The notes under the pieces were generated by a model. It worked only from the letters and a program-made list of their open reading frames with translations. It searched no databases and was not told the DNA's origin. Of a DNA stretch of 64,000 bases, positions 24,318 through 36,313 are shown piece by piece. The stretch covers positions 124,001 through 188,000 of the forward strand of contig CAJNDS010002139.1 in assembly GCA_905221605.1 (NCBI GenBank), in the 5' to 3' direction. The DNA comes from Symbiodinium natans (taxonomy: Eukaryota > Sar > Dinophyceae > Suessiales > Symbiodiniaceae). The stretch's first letter is position 1, and each line of letters begins with the position of its first letter. The position numbers were made by a program, and so were the translations under genes.

Positions 24318-24535
24318 AGTGCAAGTACAAGCCTTCGTTTTTGATGTAGAGGGCACGAAAGGTGGAGGAGGGCTGGGGGGGGTGGGGTAAAAGAATTATA
24401 TAAAACCACTTATAAGGTTTATACAGTTTATGAAGTGGGCTCTTTTTTCTCCTTTGGCTAATTTTGGGCAACATTTGCCCTTTGGGCCCAATTTGGCCTC
24501 AAAAAAACGGCCCCAAAGGGCCCAACAATGGGAAA

Positions 24536-25167
24536 CGTGCGGCTGGATTTGGCCAAATTTTGCCGGACAGTCTGCGGGCAAAATTTGGCCAAATCGAGCT
24601 GCTCGTCGTGCGCGATGAGAAATGCGCGGCTCGATTTGGCCAAATTTTGCCGGGCAGCCTCCGGGCAAAATTTGGCCAAATCGGGCTGCTCTTCGTAGGC
24701 GATGAGAAATGCGCGGCTCGATTTGGCCAAATTTTGACGGGCAACTTTCGGGCAAAATTTGGCCAAATCAGGCTCTTCGTACGCGATGAGAAAAGCGCGG
24801 CTCGATTTGGCCAAATTTTGCCGGGCAGCTTTCGGGCAAAATTTGGCCAAATCGGGCTGCGCTTCGTAGGCGATGAGAAATGCGCGGCTCGATTTGGCCA
24901 AATTTTGCCGAGCAGCTTTCGGGCAAAATTTGGCCAAATCGGGCTGCTCTTCGTAGGCGATGAGAAATGCGCGGCTCGATTTGGCCAAATTTTGCTGAGC
25001 AGCTTTCGGGCAAAATTTGGCCAAATCGGGCTGCTCTTCGTAGGCGATGAGAAAGGCGCGGCTCGATTTGGCCAAATTTTGCCGGGCAGCCTTCGGGCAA
25101 AATTTGGCCAAATCGGGCAGCTCTTCGTATGCGATGAGAAGTGCGCGGCTCGATTTGGCCAAGTTTT
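24536..25167. repeat. 87-bp hairpin satellite, copy 1, first block
   Basis: About seven units of 87 bp. Each contains a perfect 20-bp inverted repeat, CGATTTGGCCAAATTTTGCC and its complement, around a 12-nt spacer; one example is 24632-24683. The unit is a multiple of three and lacks stops in several frames on both strands. It therefore gives 230-261-codon open frames with the motif FGQILPGS on one strand and similar ones on the other. I treat these as by-products, because the inverted repeat is the conserved part and both strands are open. Confidence 0.9.
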
Positions 25168-25479
25168 GCCCGGAGCTTCCCCCCCTCCCAAGAATTTAAT
25201 AATGATTAATTTAAGTACGACGGGGAGGTTTCGGATTGAAATTATTTAAATTATTTAATTCTTAGGGGGCGGGGAGGGTGGTTCCCCCCTCTTTTCGGAT
25301 TTAAACTATTTAAACTATATAAGTTATTTACATTATTTGAAATATCTAAATTGTTTAAATTATGTAATTTTTTTAATCAAAGCTTTTTATAACTCCCTTG
25401 TCTCTCCCTAATTAGAAAAAGCCAATCTTGCTATTCACAGATAGGTGCCCTTCTTCCTCTTCAGGAAATCGCCTTTGGG
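25168..25479. repeat. AT-rich spacer between the two hairpin-satellite blocks, copy 1
   Basis: Contains CTTCCCCCCCTCCCAAG, then repeated TTTAAATTATTTAA-type words, then a return to the skewed-block sequence (CTCCCTTGTCTCTCCCTAAT). In copy 3 the corresponding interval is longer (53311-54130). There a whole end segment of the skewed block is repeated before the second hairpin block. Confidence 0.7.
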
Positions 25480-25968
25480 CAAAATTTGGCCAAATCGGGC
25501 TGCTCTTCGTAGGCGATGAGAAAGGTGCGGCTCGATTTGGCCAAATTTTGCCGGGCAACTTTCAGGCAAAATTTGGCCAAATCAGGCTCTTCGTACGCGA
25601 TGAGAAAGGCGCGGCTCGATTTGGCCAAATTTTGCCGGGCAGCTTTCGGGCAAAATTTGGCCAAATCGGGCTGCGCTTCGTAGGCGATGAGAAATGCGCG
25701 GCTCGATTTGGCCAAATTTTGCCGAGCAGCTTTCGGGCAAAATTTGGCCAAATCGGGCTGCTCTTCGTAGGCGATGAGAAATGCGCGGCTCGATTTGGCC
25801 AAATTTTGCCGAGCAGCTTTCGGGCAAAATTTGGCCAAATCGGGCTGCTCTTCGTAGGCGATGAGAGAGGCGCGGCTCGATTTGGCCAAATTTTGCCGGG
25901 CAGCCTTCGGGCAAAATTTGGCCAAATCGGGCAGCTCTTCGTATGCGATGAGAAATGCGCGGCTCGAT
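25480..25968. repeat. 87-bp hairpin satellite, copy 1, second block
   Basis: Five to six more units of the same 87-bp repeat. The block ends inside a unit (CGCGGCTCGATTT) that passes directly into AAATTATTTAAATCCGACG of the AT-rich satellite, so the two satellites are fused at a shared ATTTAAAT-like word. Confidence 0.85.
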
Positions 25969-28140
25969 TTAAATTATTTAAATCCGACGCCTCAATTAAA
26001 TAATTTTATTAGACCGTAGGATTTAAATGATTTAATTGGTTTATGGCTTGGCTGAGTCCCCCCACAATTAAATTGATTTAAACGATTTAAACGATTTAAA
26101 CGATTTAAACGATTCCAATTAAATCGTTTAAATCCGACGCCTCAATTAAATAATTTAATTCGACCGTAGGATTTAAACTATTTAATTGGGTCCAATTAAA
26201 TCGTTTAAATCCGACGCCTCAATTAAATAATTTAATTGGACCGTAGGATTTAAACGATTTAATTGGGCCCAATTAAATCGTTTACATCGTTTAAATTAAT
26301 TTAATTGTGGTGGGAGGTGAGTACAGACAGGCACAGAGCCAATTAGATTATTTAAATCCGACGCCTCAATTAAATAATTTTATTAGACCGTAGGATTTAA
26401 ATGATTTAATTGGTTTATGGCTTGGCTGAGTCCCCCCACAATTAAATTAATTTAAACGATTTACACGATTTAAACGATTTAATTGGGTCCAATTAAATCG
26501 TTTAAATCCGACGCCTCAATTAAATAATTTAATTCGACCGTAGGATTTAAACGATTTAATTGGGTCCAATTAAATCGTTTAAATCCGACGCCTCAATTAA
26601 ATAATTTAATTGGACCGAAGGATGTAAACGATTTAATTGGGCCCAATTAAACCGTTTAAATCGTTTAAATCGTTTAAATTAATTTAATTGTGGTGGGAGG
26701 TGAGTACAGACAGGCACAGAGCCAATTAAATTATTTAAATCCGACGCCTCAATTAAATAATTTTATTAGACCGTAGGATTTAAATGATTTAATTGGTTTA
26801 TGGCTTGGCTGAGTCCCCCCACAATTAAATTAATTTAAACGATTTAAACGATTTAAACGATTTAAACGATTTAATTGGGAACAATTAAATCGTTTAAATC
26901 CGACGCCTCAATTAAATAATTTAAATAGACCGTAGGATTTAAACGATTTAATTGGGTCCAATTAAATCGTTTAAATCCGACGCCTCAATTAAATAATGTA
27001 ATTGGACCGTAGGATTTAAACGATTTAATTGGGCCCAATTAAATCGTTTAAATCGTTTAAATCGTTTAAATCGTATAAATTAATTTAATTGTGGTGGGAG
27101 GTGAATACAGACAGGCACAGAGCCAATTAAATTATTTAAATCCGACGCCTCAATTAAATAATTTAATTAGACCGTAGGATTTAAATGATTTAATTGGTTT
27201 ATGGCTTGGCTGTGTCCCCCCACAATTAAATTAATTTAAACGATTTAAACGATTTAAACGATTTAAACGATTTAATTGGGTCCAATTAAATCGTTTAAAT
27301 CCGACGCCTCCTCAATTAAATAATTTAATTCGACCGTAGGATTTAAACGATTTAATTGGGTCCAATTAAATCGTTTAAATCCGACGCCTCAATTAAATAA
27401 TTTAATTGGACCGTAGGATTTAAACGATTTAATTGGGCCCAATTAAATCGTTTAAATCGTTTAAATCGTTTAAATCGTTCAAATCGTTTAAATTAATTTA
27501 ATTGTGGTGGGAGGTGAGTACAGACAGGCACAGAGCCAATTAAATTATTTAAATCCGACGCCTCAATTAAATAATTTAATTAGACCGTAGGATTTAAATG
27601 ATTTAATTGGTTTATGGCTTGGCTGAGTCCCCCCACAATTAAATTAATTTAAACGATTTAAACGATTTAAACGATTTAAACGATTTAATTGGGTCCAATT
27701 AAATCGTTTAAATCCGACGCCTCAATTAAATAATTTAAATAGACCGTAGGATTTAAACGATTTAATTGGGTCCAATTAAATCGTTTAAATCCGACGCCTC
27801 AATTAAATAATTTAATTCGACCGTAGGATTTAAACAATTTAATTGGGCCCAATTAAATCGTTTAAATCCGACGCCTCAATTAAATAATTTAATTGGACCG
27901 TAGGATTTAAACGATTTAATTGGACCCAATTAAATCGTTTAAATCGTTTAAATCGTTTAAATCGTTTAAATTAATTTAATTGTGGTGGGAGGTGAGTATA
28001 GACAAGCACAGAGCCAATTAAATTATTTAAATCCGACGCCTTACTTATTCAAAAAAATAGGGCGTAGGATTTAAATAATTTAATTAAGCTCTCTCTATTT
28101 AAATAGTTTAATTTATTTAAATAAATTAAATTATTTTCTG
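25969..28140. repeat. AT-rich palindromic satellite, copy 1
   Basis: Inner units of about 77 bp carry a 21-bp perfect palindrome arm pair around GT (26543-26586): GGATTTAAACGATTTAATTGG and its complement. Units are grouped into higher-order repeats of 383, 401, 413 and 478 bp, marked by GTGGTGGGAGGTGA at 26307, 26690, 27091, 27504 and 27982. Each higher-order unit is itself palindromic: it opens CCCCCCACAATTAAATTAAT and closes ATTAATTTAATTGTGGTGGG. No open frame of interest. Confidence 0.9.
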
Positions 28141-28161
28141 CTTATTAAAAAAAAAGGAATG

Positions 28162-28223
28162 AGCTAAATAGACCCTAAAGGCTGCTCTTTCATGAGCCCG
28201 CCGCCTTTAGGGTCTATTTAGCT
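28162..28223. repeat. Junction of copies 1 and 2: right and left terminal repeats back to back
   Basis: The right terminal repeat of copy 1 (28162-28182) and the left terminal repeat of copy 2 (28203-28223) are perfect 21-bp inverted copies separated by 20 bases, with AT at 28192-28193 as the only bases between the two element ends. The junction can fold as one hairpin. Confidence 0.85.
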
Positions 28224-31200
28224 TTGGGTTTTTCTTATTGCTTTAAAAGAGCGAATATAAACATCGTAATACAAAAATACATATTTACACCTACATATGG
28301 CACGCAAATCTCATGCCCAGCGGTTCTAGGCCTAGCCGCACGCCATTACGAACTGCGAATTTCTGGTTATTCTTATTTTCATTTGTTTCTCTTTGCTGTC
28401 TGTGTATGCGTGTTCTTTTTTCAGCCTGCGTGAAAAAGTCGCTGTTTGGCTGCGGCAGAAGGGAAAGAGAAGTGAGAGAGGAGAGACAACAAGGAGGCCA
28501 TTTTAATTTTCTGGAAGGGTATTGAAAAGAAAAGACAAGAAACAAGGAGACGGATGGCACTCTTCTTTATCTATCATCTCTCCCTTCCTTGCCTCTCCCG
28601 TTTCCCTCTATAATTCAAAAGACAAGACTTTTTTTGGTCTTCGCAGATCTCTCTCCTCTTCAGGAAGCCCCCTTGCCCGTATTTTGCTTGCTTTCTGAAA
28701 CGACAAGGAAAACAACACATAGAAAGAGAGGAAAGGGAATGAAACAATAGGCAGTGGAGCTCTTCAGTGTCTTTCCCTATCTCTTTTCTTCTTTTTCTTT
28801 TTCATTCAATAAGGAAAAGAAGCTTCCTTTTGTGTGTTTTTGAAATTCAAAGAGAACAGGAGACGGGAAGGGAGAGAGAAAGGAGAGAGGAGAGATCAAA
28901 AGGAATGCAATTTTAATGGGAAGAGCAATGAAAAGAATGGAAGAGAAATGAAGACAGGAGAGGGAGGTGCAAAATCAGGCTAAGAGAAGATGGTGCTCGT
29001 TTTCATCTTTCTTCTCTTGTTCTTTTCCCTGTCAAATAGAAAACAAAAGGAAGAACAATGAACATGCAAAGGAACCCGTTTTCTTTTTCCATTTGGGAAC
29101 AAGGAAAGAACAGAGGCGATAGGGCGAGAGGAGGGATTTGCTGAAGCATGGGGAGGGTCTACGGACAAGGAGCCAACCCCGCTCAGTTTCCCCATCCATT
29201 GAAACAGGAAAAGAAAGAAACAGGGCCTCCATTCCCCTCTTGTTCTTCCTTTCTTGTGTTTTTGTCATATCAAGGGGAACAGGAGAAGAGAAGGGAGAGA
29301 GAAGAAGAGAGGAGAGACAACAAGGATTGCATTTGTACTGGGAAGAGCAAAGAAAAGAATAGAAGAGAGATGAATAAAGGAGAGGGAGAGACAAAATAAG
29401 GCGCAGAGAAGATGGCACTCTTCTTTATCTATCCTCTCCCCCTTATCTCTCCCTGCCCTCTTTCTTTTCGAAATAAGAAAACAAAAAGGAAGAACTATGA
29501 GAAGGAGAAGGGGACGGAAAGGAACGGAAAGGATAGGCCGATAGGAGGGGTATGATGAAGTATGGCAAGGTCCACGCGCCAGGAGTCACCCTCTGCTTAC
29601 CCTTCCACTGCCTTATCATACAAGTTCCTTTCTTGCGCTGTATCAGTTGAAAGGAAACAGAAGGAGAAAAGGGAAAGGGAAGTGAGAGAGGAGAGATGAC
29701 TTGGACGGCATTTTTCTGGAAGCGCAACTGTACCGGAATGTGGCCACAACAAGCAGGCCAGGGAGGCTCAGGCGGGGCAACTGTAGCGGAATGTGGCCGC
29801 AACAAGCAGGCCAGGGAGGCTCAGGCGGGGCAAGTCTCTCCCTAATTAGAAAAAAACCAATCTTGCTCTTCGCAGATAGATAAGTGCCCTTCTTCCACTT
29901 CAGGAAATCGCCTTTCCCAAATTTTGCTTTTTGAAGCGAATAAGAAAAACAACAGATAAGAAGAGAGGACAGGGAATGACTAGGTAAAGAGAGGGGCTCT
30001 TCAATTGCGCGTTACTTTTCCTTCTTGGGGGATGTCCTTTTTTTCTCCCTTGAAGATGCAGAAAACTATCAAAAGGAACACCCGTTCCATCGCCCATTTA
30101 CTCTTCAATTCCCTTCCTTATCTCCTATGCTTTTTTCTTTAGTCATTGCAACAGGAGAAGACAGGAAAAGGGCCTCCATTCCCCTCTTGTTCTTCCTTTC
30201 TTGTGTTTTTGTCATATAAAGGGGAACAGGAGAAAGAGAAGGAGAGAGGAGCGATGAAAGGAACACAATTTTAAGGGGAAGAGCCAAGAAAAGAATGGAA
30301 GAGAGATGCATAAAGGAGAGGGAGAGACAAAACAAGTTGCAAAGAAGATGGCGCTCTTCTTAATCCATCCCATCTCCCTTATCTCTCCCTTCCCTTTTTC
30401 TTTTCGAAATAAGAAAAACTAAGCAGGAAGAATTATGAAAAGGAGAAGGGTAAGGAAAAGAGCAGAAGAGATAGGCCGAAAAGAGTGATATGATGAAGTA
30501 TGGCAAGGTCCACACGCAAGGAGTCACCCTCTGCTTACCCTCCCACTGCCCTTATCATACAAGTTCCTTTCTTGTGGTTTATCAGCTAAACGGAAACAGA
30601 AGGAGAGAAAGGAAAGAGAAGTGAGAGAGGAGAGACAACAAGGAGGTCATTTAAATTTTCTGGAAGGGTATTGAAAAGAAGAGAAAAGACAAGAAACAAG
30701 GAGACGGATGGCACTGATCTTTATCTATCATCTCTCCCTTGCTTGTCTTTCCCTTTTCCCTCTATAATGAAAAAAAAGGCGCCCTCTCTCGTCTTCAGGA
30801 ACCCGTTCACTTTTTCCGTTTGGGAACAAGGAAAAGAACAGAGGCGATAGGGCGAGAGGAAGGATTTGCTGAAGCATGGGGAGGGTCTCAAGGAGCCAAC
30901 CCCGCTCACTTGCCCCATCCATTGTGAAAAGAACAGGGCCTCCATTCCCCTCTTGTTCTTCCTTTCTTGCGTTTTTGTCATTTCAGGGGGAACAGGAGAA
31001 GAGAAGGGAAAGAGAAGGAGCGAGGAGAGATAAAAAGAACACAATTTTAATGGGAAGAGCCAAGAAAAGAATAGAAGAGAGATGAATAAAGGAGAGGGAG
31101 AGACAAAACAAGGCGCAAAGAAGATGGCACTCTTCTTTATCTATCCTCTCTCCCTTATCTCTGCAAGGAATAGAACAGACAGGAAGCAAGGAGACGGAGT

Positions 31201-34200
31201 GACAAAACTTGTCGCAAAGCTTTATATATCTCCCTTGTCTCTCCCTAATTAGAAAAAACCAATCTTGCTATTCACAGATAGATAGGCGCCCTTCTTCCTC
31301 TTCAGGAAATCGCCTTTCCTTTATTTGGCTTTTTGAAGCGAATAAGAAAAACAAGAGATAAGAAGAGAGGACAGGGAATGACTAGGTAAAGAGAGGAGCT
31401 CTTCAATTTTCCTCCCTATCTCTTATGTTACTTTTCCTCCTTGGGGGATGTCCTTTTTTCTCCCTTGAAGATGCAGAAAACTATCAAAAAGAACACCCGT
31501 TCCATCGCCCATATACTCTTCAATTCCCTTCCTTATCTCTTATGCTCTTTTCCTTATTCATTGCAAGAGGAGAAGACAGGAAAAGGGCCTCCATTCCCCT
31601 CTTGTTCTTCCTTTCTTGTGTTTTTGTCATATAAAGGGGAACAGGAGAAGAGAAGGGGAAGAGAAGGAGAGAGGAGCGATGAAAGGAAGACAATTTTAAG
31701 GGGAAGAGCCAAGAAAAGAATGGAAGAGAGATGAATAAAGGAGAGGGAGAGACAAAACAAAGCGCAAAGAAGATGGCACTCTTCTTTATCTATCCTCTCT
31801 CCCTTATCTCTGCAAGGAATAGAACAGACAGGAAGCAAGGAGACGGAGTGACAAAACTTGTCGCAAAGCTTTATATATCTCCCTTGTCTCTCCCTAATTA
31901 GAAAAAACCAATCTTGCTATTCACAGATAGATAGGTGCCCTTCTTCCTCTTCAGGAAATCGCCTTTCCCTTATTTGGCTTTTTGAAGCGAATAAGAAAAA
32001 CAACAGATAAGAAGAGAGGACAGGGAATGACTAGGTAAAGAGAGTAGCTCTTCAATTTTCCTCCCTATCTCTTATGTTACTTTTCCTCCTTGGGGGATGT
32101 CCTTTTTTTCTCCCTTGAAGATGCAGAAAACTATCAAAAGGAACACCCGTTCCATCGCCCATTTACTCTTCAATTCCCTTCCTTATCTCCTATGCTCTTT
32201 TCTTTAGTCATTGCAACAGGAGAAGACAGGAAAAGGGCCTCCATTCCCCTCTTGTTCTTCCTTTCTTGTGTTTTTGTCATATAAAGGGGAACAGGAGAAG
32301 AGAAGGGGAAGAGAAGGAGAGAGGAGCGATGAAAGGAACACACTTTTAATGGGAAGAGCCAAGAAAAGAATGGAAGAGAGATGAATAAAGGAGAGGGAGA
32401 GACAAAACAAGTTGCAAAGAAGATGGCGCTCTTCTTAATCCATCCCCTCTCCCTTATCTCTCCCTTCCCTTTTTCTTTTCGAAATAAGAAAACTAAGCAT
32501 GAAGAATTATGAAAAGGAGAAGGCTTTCTTGTGGTTTACAGCTAAACGGAAGCAGAAGGAGAGAAGGGAAAGAGAAGTGAGAGAGGAGAGACAACAAGGA
32601 GGTCATTTTAATTTTCTGGAAGGGTATTGAAAAGAAGAGAAAAGACAAGACACAAGGAGACGGATGGCACTCTTCTTTATCTATCATCTCTCCCTTGCTT
32701 GTCTTGCCCTTTTGCCTCTATAATGAAAAAAAGGCGCCCTCTCTCGTCTTCAGGAACCCGTTCACTTTTTCCGTTTGGGAACAAGGAAAAGAACAGAGGC
32801 GATAGGGCGAGAGGAAGAATTTGCTGAAGCATGGGGAGGGTCTACGGGCAAGGAGCCAACCCCGCTCACTTGCCCCATCCATTGTGAAAAGAACAGGGCC
32901 TCCATTCCCCTCTTGTTCTTCCTTTCTTGCGTTTTTGTCATTTAAGGGGGAACAGGAGAAGAGAAGGGAAAGAGAAGGAGCGAGGAGAGATAAAAAGAAC
33001 ACAATTTTAATGGGAAGAGCCAAGAAAAGAATAGAAGAGAGATGAATAAAGGAGAGAGAGAGAGAGAGAGACAAAACAAGGCGCAAAGAAGATGGCACTC
33101 TTCTTTATCTATCCTCACTCCCTTATCTCTGCAAGGAATAGAACAGACAGGAAGCAAGGAGACGGAGTGACAAAACTTGTCGCAAAGCTTTATATATCTC
33201 CCTTGTCTCTCCCTCCTAATTAGAAAAAACCAATCTTGCTATTCACAGATAGATAGGTGCCCTTCTTCCTCTTCAGGAAATCGCCTTTCCCTTATTTGGC
33301 TTTTTGAAGCGAATAAGAAAAACAACAGATAAGAAGAGAGGACAGGGAATGACTAGGTAAAGAGAGGAGCTCTTCAATTTTCCTCCCTATCTCTTATGCT
33401 ACTTTTCCTCCTTGGGGGATGTCCTTTTTTCTCCCTTCTTGAAGATGCAGAAAACTATCAAAAAGAACACCCGTTCCATCGCCCATTTACTCTTCAATTC
33501 CCTTCCTTATCTCCTATGCTCTTTTCCTTATTCATTTCAACAGGAGAAGACAGGAAAAGGGCTTCCATTCCCCTCCTGTTCTTCCTTTCTTGTGTTTTTT
33601 GTCATATAAAGGGGAACAGGAGAAGAGAAGGGAAAGAGAAGGAGAGATGAGCGATAAAAAGAACACAATTTTAATGGGAAGAGCCAAGAAAAGAATGGAA
33701 GAGAGATGAATAAAGGAGAGGGAGAGACAAAACAAGGAGCAAAGAAGATGGCGCTCTTCTTGATCTATCCTCTTTCCCTTATCTCTGCAAGGAATAGAAC
33801 AGACAGGAAGCAAGGAGACGGAGTGACAAAACTTGTCGCAAAGCTTTATATATCTCCCTTGTCTCTCCCTAATTAGAAAAAACCAATCTTGCTATTCACA
33901 GATAGGCGCCCTTCTTCCTCTTCAGGAAATCGCCTTTCCTTTATTTGGCTTTTTGAAGCGAACAAGAAAAACAAGAGATAAGAAGAGAGGACAGGGAATG
34001 ACTAGGTAAAGAGAGGAGCTCTTCAATGTCCCTCCCTTTTTCTTATGTTACTTTTCCTTCTTGGGGGGTCCTTTTTCCTCCCTTGAAGATGCAGAAAACG
34101 ATCAAAAAGGACACCCGTTCCATCGCCCATATATAGGGAGACAGAGAAATCATGAGCATCAGCTGGGTTTGCTGCACCACTCAAAACTTCTCAAGTGACC

Positions 34201-34506
34201 TAGGCGCACTCTGCGCCTATCAGAGTACATTACAAGTACATAGGCGCACTCTGCGCCTATCAGAGTACATTACAAGTACAAGTGCAAGTACAAGCCTTCG
34301 TTTTTGATGTAGAGGGCACGAAAGGTGGAGGAGGGCTGGGGGGGGTGGGGTAAAAGAATTATATAAAACCACTTATAAGGTTTATACAGTTTATGAAGTG
34401 GGCTCTTTTTTTCTCCTTTGGCTAATTTTGGGCAACATTTGACCTTTGGGCCCAATTCGGCCTCAAAAAAACGGCCCCAAAGGGCCCAACAATGGGAAAC
34501 GTGCGG
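28194..34506 (+). mobile_element. Satellite-built element, copy 2 (cut by the assembly gap)
   Basis: Follows copy 1 head-to-tail after AT and is nearly identical over its first 2 kb, at an offset of 8,629 bases (one 5-base deletion near 28530). The skewed block has seven units (marker at about 29230, 30177, 30943, 31594, 32246, 32908 and 33568), two more than copy 1. The 40-bp hairpin repeat follows at 34200. Sequence stops at 34506, at the first bases of the 87-bp satellite, where a 100-N gap begins. The 87-bp and AT-rich parts of this copy are therefore missing or unassembled. Confidence 0.6.
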
Positions 34507-34606
34507 NNNNNNNNNNNNNNNNNNNNNNNNNNNNNNNNNNNNNNNNNNNNNNNNNNNNNNNNNNNNNNNNNNNNNNNNNNNNNNNNNNNNNNNNNNNNNN
34601 NNNNNN
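34507..34606. other. Assembly gap of exactly 100 N
   Basis: A run of 100 N, the usual placeholder for a scaffold gap of unknown size. The left side ends inside a satellite and the right side starts inside a hexanucleotide repeat, so the join is uncertain. Confidence 1.
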
Positions 34607-34790
34607 GGGGGCTGGGGCTGGGGCTGGGGCTGGGGCTGGGGCTGGGGCTGGGGCTGGGCTGGGGCTGGGGCTGGGGCTGGGGCTGGCGCTTGGGGCTGGG
34701 GCTGGGGCTGGGGCTGGGGCTGGGGCTGGGGATGGGGCTGGGGCTGGGGCTGGGGCTGGGGCTGGGGCTGGGGCTGGGGCTGTGGGGGGG
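34607..34790 (+). repeat. (GGGGCT)n hexanucleotide repeat
   Basis: About 30 units of GGGGCT run with few variants (GGGCT, GGCGCT, GGGGAT) directly from the gap edge. Four-G runs spaced by CT are capable of forming G-quadruplexes. Translations give Gly-Leu, Gly-Trp and Gly-Ala dipeptides, or Pro-Ser and Pro-Gln on the other strand. Confidence 0.95.
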
Positions 34791-36176
34791 GTGGGCTTGG
34801 GTGGGGTGGGGGGGAGGAGAGTGGGGAGTGGGGGTGAGAGGGGGGAAGTGGTTAGCGCGGGAGTGGGATTGGGTGGGGAGTAGGTGGAGTGGGAATGGGG
34901 TGTGGAATGGGGGGAGTGGGGGGGAGTGGGAGGTGGGATGGGGCTTTTTCAGGAGCCTCCCACTCTCTTCACTCTCCCCCCCCCCGTTCCCCTCACTCCC
35001 CTTTCTTCTTCTCTCACCCCCCCTCCACTCTTCCCCCACTCATTCCCTCCACTCTCTCCACTTTCACTCCCCCGTTTTCTTCACTTCCTCTATTTCTCCT
35101 CACTTCATTTCTCTCGCTTCCCTCATTCCTCCACCCCTGACTCCTCCTCATTTCACACACTTCTTCTCCCTTCTGTCATTCCCACACTCCTCTCACTCCC
35201 TCCACGGTCTAAGGAAAGACATAAGGAAGTGAGCTACCACTTTCCTTACTCCAGAACTTTTTTTGTTGACTCTTAAGGGCTTCATTAAGCTCTTTAAAAG
35301 AGCGGGACCCTATTACTTTGGTCTTACTCGCAATGAAAAACATGATTTTTTTTACTGAATTCGATTATTTGGGGCACTTCTCCATTTTATCCCAGAAGGG
35401 CCAGGCAATTTTGGGCCTGGGTGGGGTGGGCGGGGGGAGGGTGGGGATTAAGGTGAGTAGGGAGGAGTGGGGGCGTGGTGGAGAAGTAGAGGCAGTGCAG
35501 AGTGGTGCGGTGTTTTATCCCAGGAAACGTTGCAAAAGTTTGGGCGTGGGTGGAGTGGGGGAGTGGGTGGGTGGGGATTGAGGGGAATGGGAGTTGGGGG
35601 GGGGAGTGGTGGGGAGGGAAGTGGTGGGGGGGGCGGAGTGGGGGGAGGAGTGGGGTGGGGAGTGGGCTGGGGCTGGGCCTGGGGCTGGGCCTGGGGCTGG
35701 GCCTGGGGCTGGCCTGGGGTTGGGCCTGGGTCTGGGACTGGGGCTGGGGGCCTGGGGCTGGGGTGCTGGGCTGGGGTGCGGTGCTGGGGTGCTGGGTGCT
35801 GGGGTGCTGGGGTGCTGCGATACTGGGGTCCCAGGGTGCTGGGGTGCTGGGGTGCTGGGGTGCTGGGGCTGGGGGTTGGGGGGGCGGGACTGGGGCTTGT
35901 TGTGGGGGGAGTGGGGGGAATGGGGGGAAGTGGTGAGGGAATGGGAGTGGGCACGTGTGGTTGCAGTTTCGGAGCCAGTGGAGTCGGAGTGGGGGGAGGG
36001 GGGGGCGAGGGGGAAGGGAATGGGGGGGTGGTAGTGGTAGTGAGTGGTGGGAGGGGGAAGGAGTGGGGGTGTAAGAGAAGAGGGGGAGGAGAGTCAAGGG
36101 GAAGAGTGGGAAAGAAGGGTGGGAGGGGGAGGGTGGGAGGGCGGGGAAGGGGGGCAAGGAGGAAAAGAAAAGGGGG

Positions 36177-36231
<55 letters not shown>

Positions 36232-36240
36232 GGGGGTGGG
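34791..36240 (+). repeat. G-rich low-complexity region
   Basis: Mostly G with T and A, including GGGCCTGGGGCT (about 35670-35720), GGGGTGCTGGGGTGCT (about 35760-35870), and a pure G run of about 50 bases at 36180-36230. The G bias is interrupted at about 34960-35400, where the plus strand is C/T-rich and then mixed. Proline-rich frames of about 290-340 codons on the minus strand and glycine-rich ones on the plus strand are by-products. Confidence 0.85.
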
Positions 36241-36313
36241 CAGGTCGCACGTGTTGCTTTTTTTGGTACCGAGCTGACGTCGTAGTTGATTGCGTGGGTT
36301 CTTGTGTAGGTGT

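Larger units (their letters stand above)
19565..28191 (+). mobile_element. Satellite-built element with terminal inverted repeats, copy 1 (complete)
   Basis: This 8,627-bp unit begins GAGCCCGCC and ends GCTCTTTC. Nine bases in from each end lies a perfect 21-bp inverted repeat (19574-19594 and 28162-28182): GCCTTTAGGG then TCTATTTAGCT on the left, its complement on the right. The dinucleotide AT flanks both ends and lies between copies 1 and 2, consistent with a short AT or TA target duplication inside a TA tract (inference). Internal order: unique left part, purine/pyrimidine-skewed repeats, a 40-bp hairpin repeat, an 87-bp hairpin satellite, an AT-rich palindromic satellite. I recognise no transposase or other protein, so if mobile it must be moved in trans. 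Alternatives are a satellite higher-order unit that only resembles a transposon, or amplification by rolling circle or recombination. Confidence 0.6.

Noticed and set aside
24536-25167. Regular 87-bp repeats considered as a CRISPR array
   Set aside because: Units are contiguous without variable spacers, the context is nuclear dinoflagellate DNA, and no cas genes are present.
24458-25249. Open frames of 230-261 codons on both strands with FGQILPGS or related repeats, suggesting a repeat protein
   Set aside because: They arise from an 87-bp satellite with no stops in several frames on both strands. The conserved feature is a DNA inverted repeat, and the same frames recur in every satellite block.
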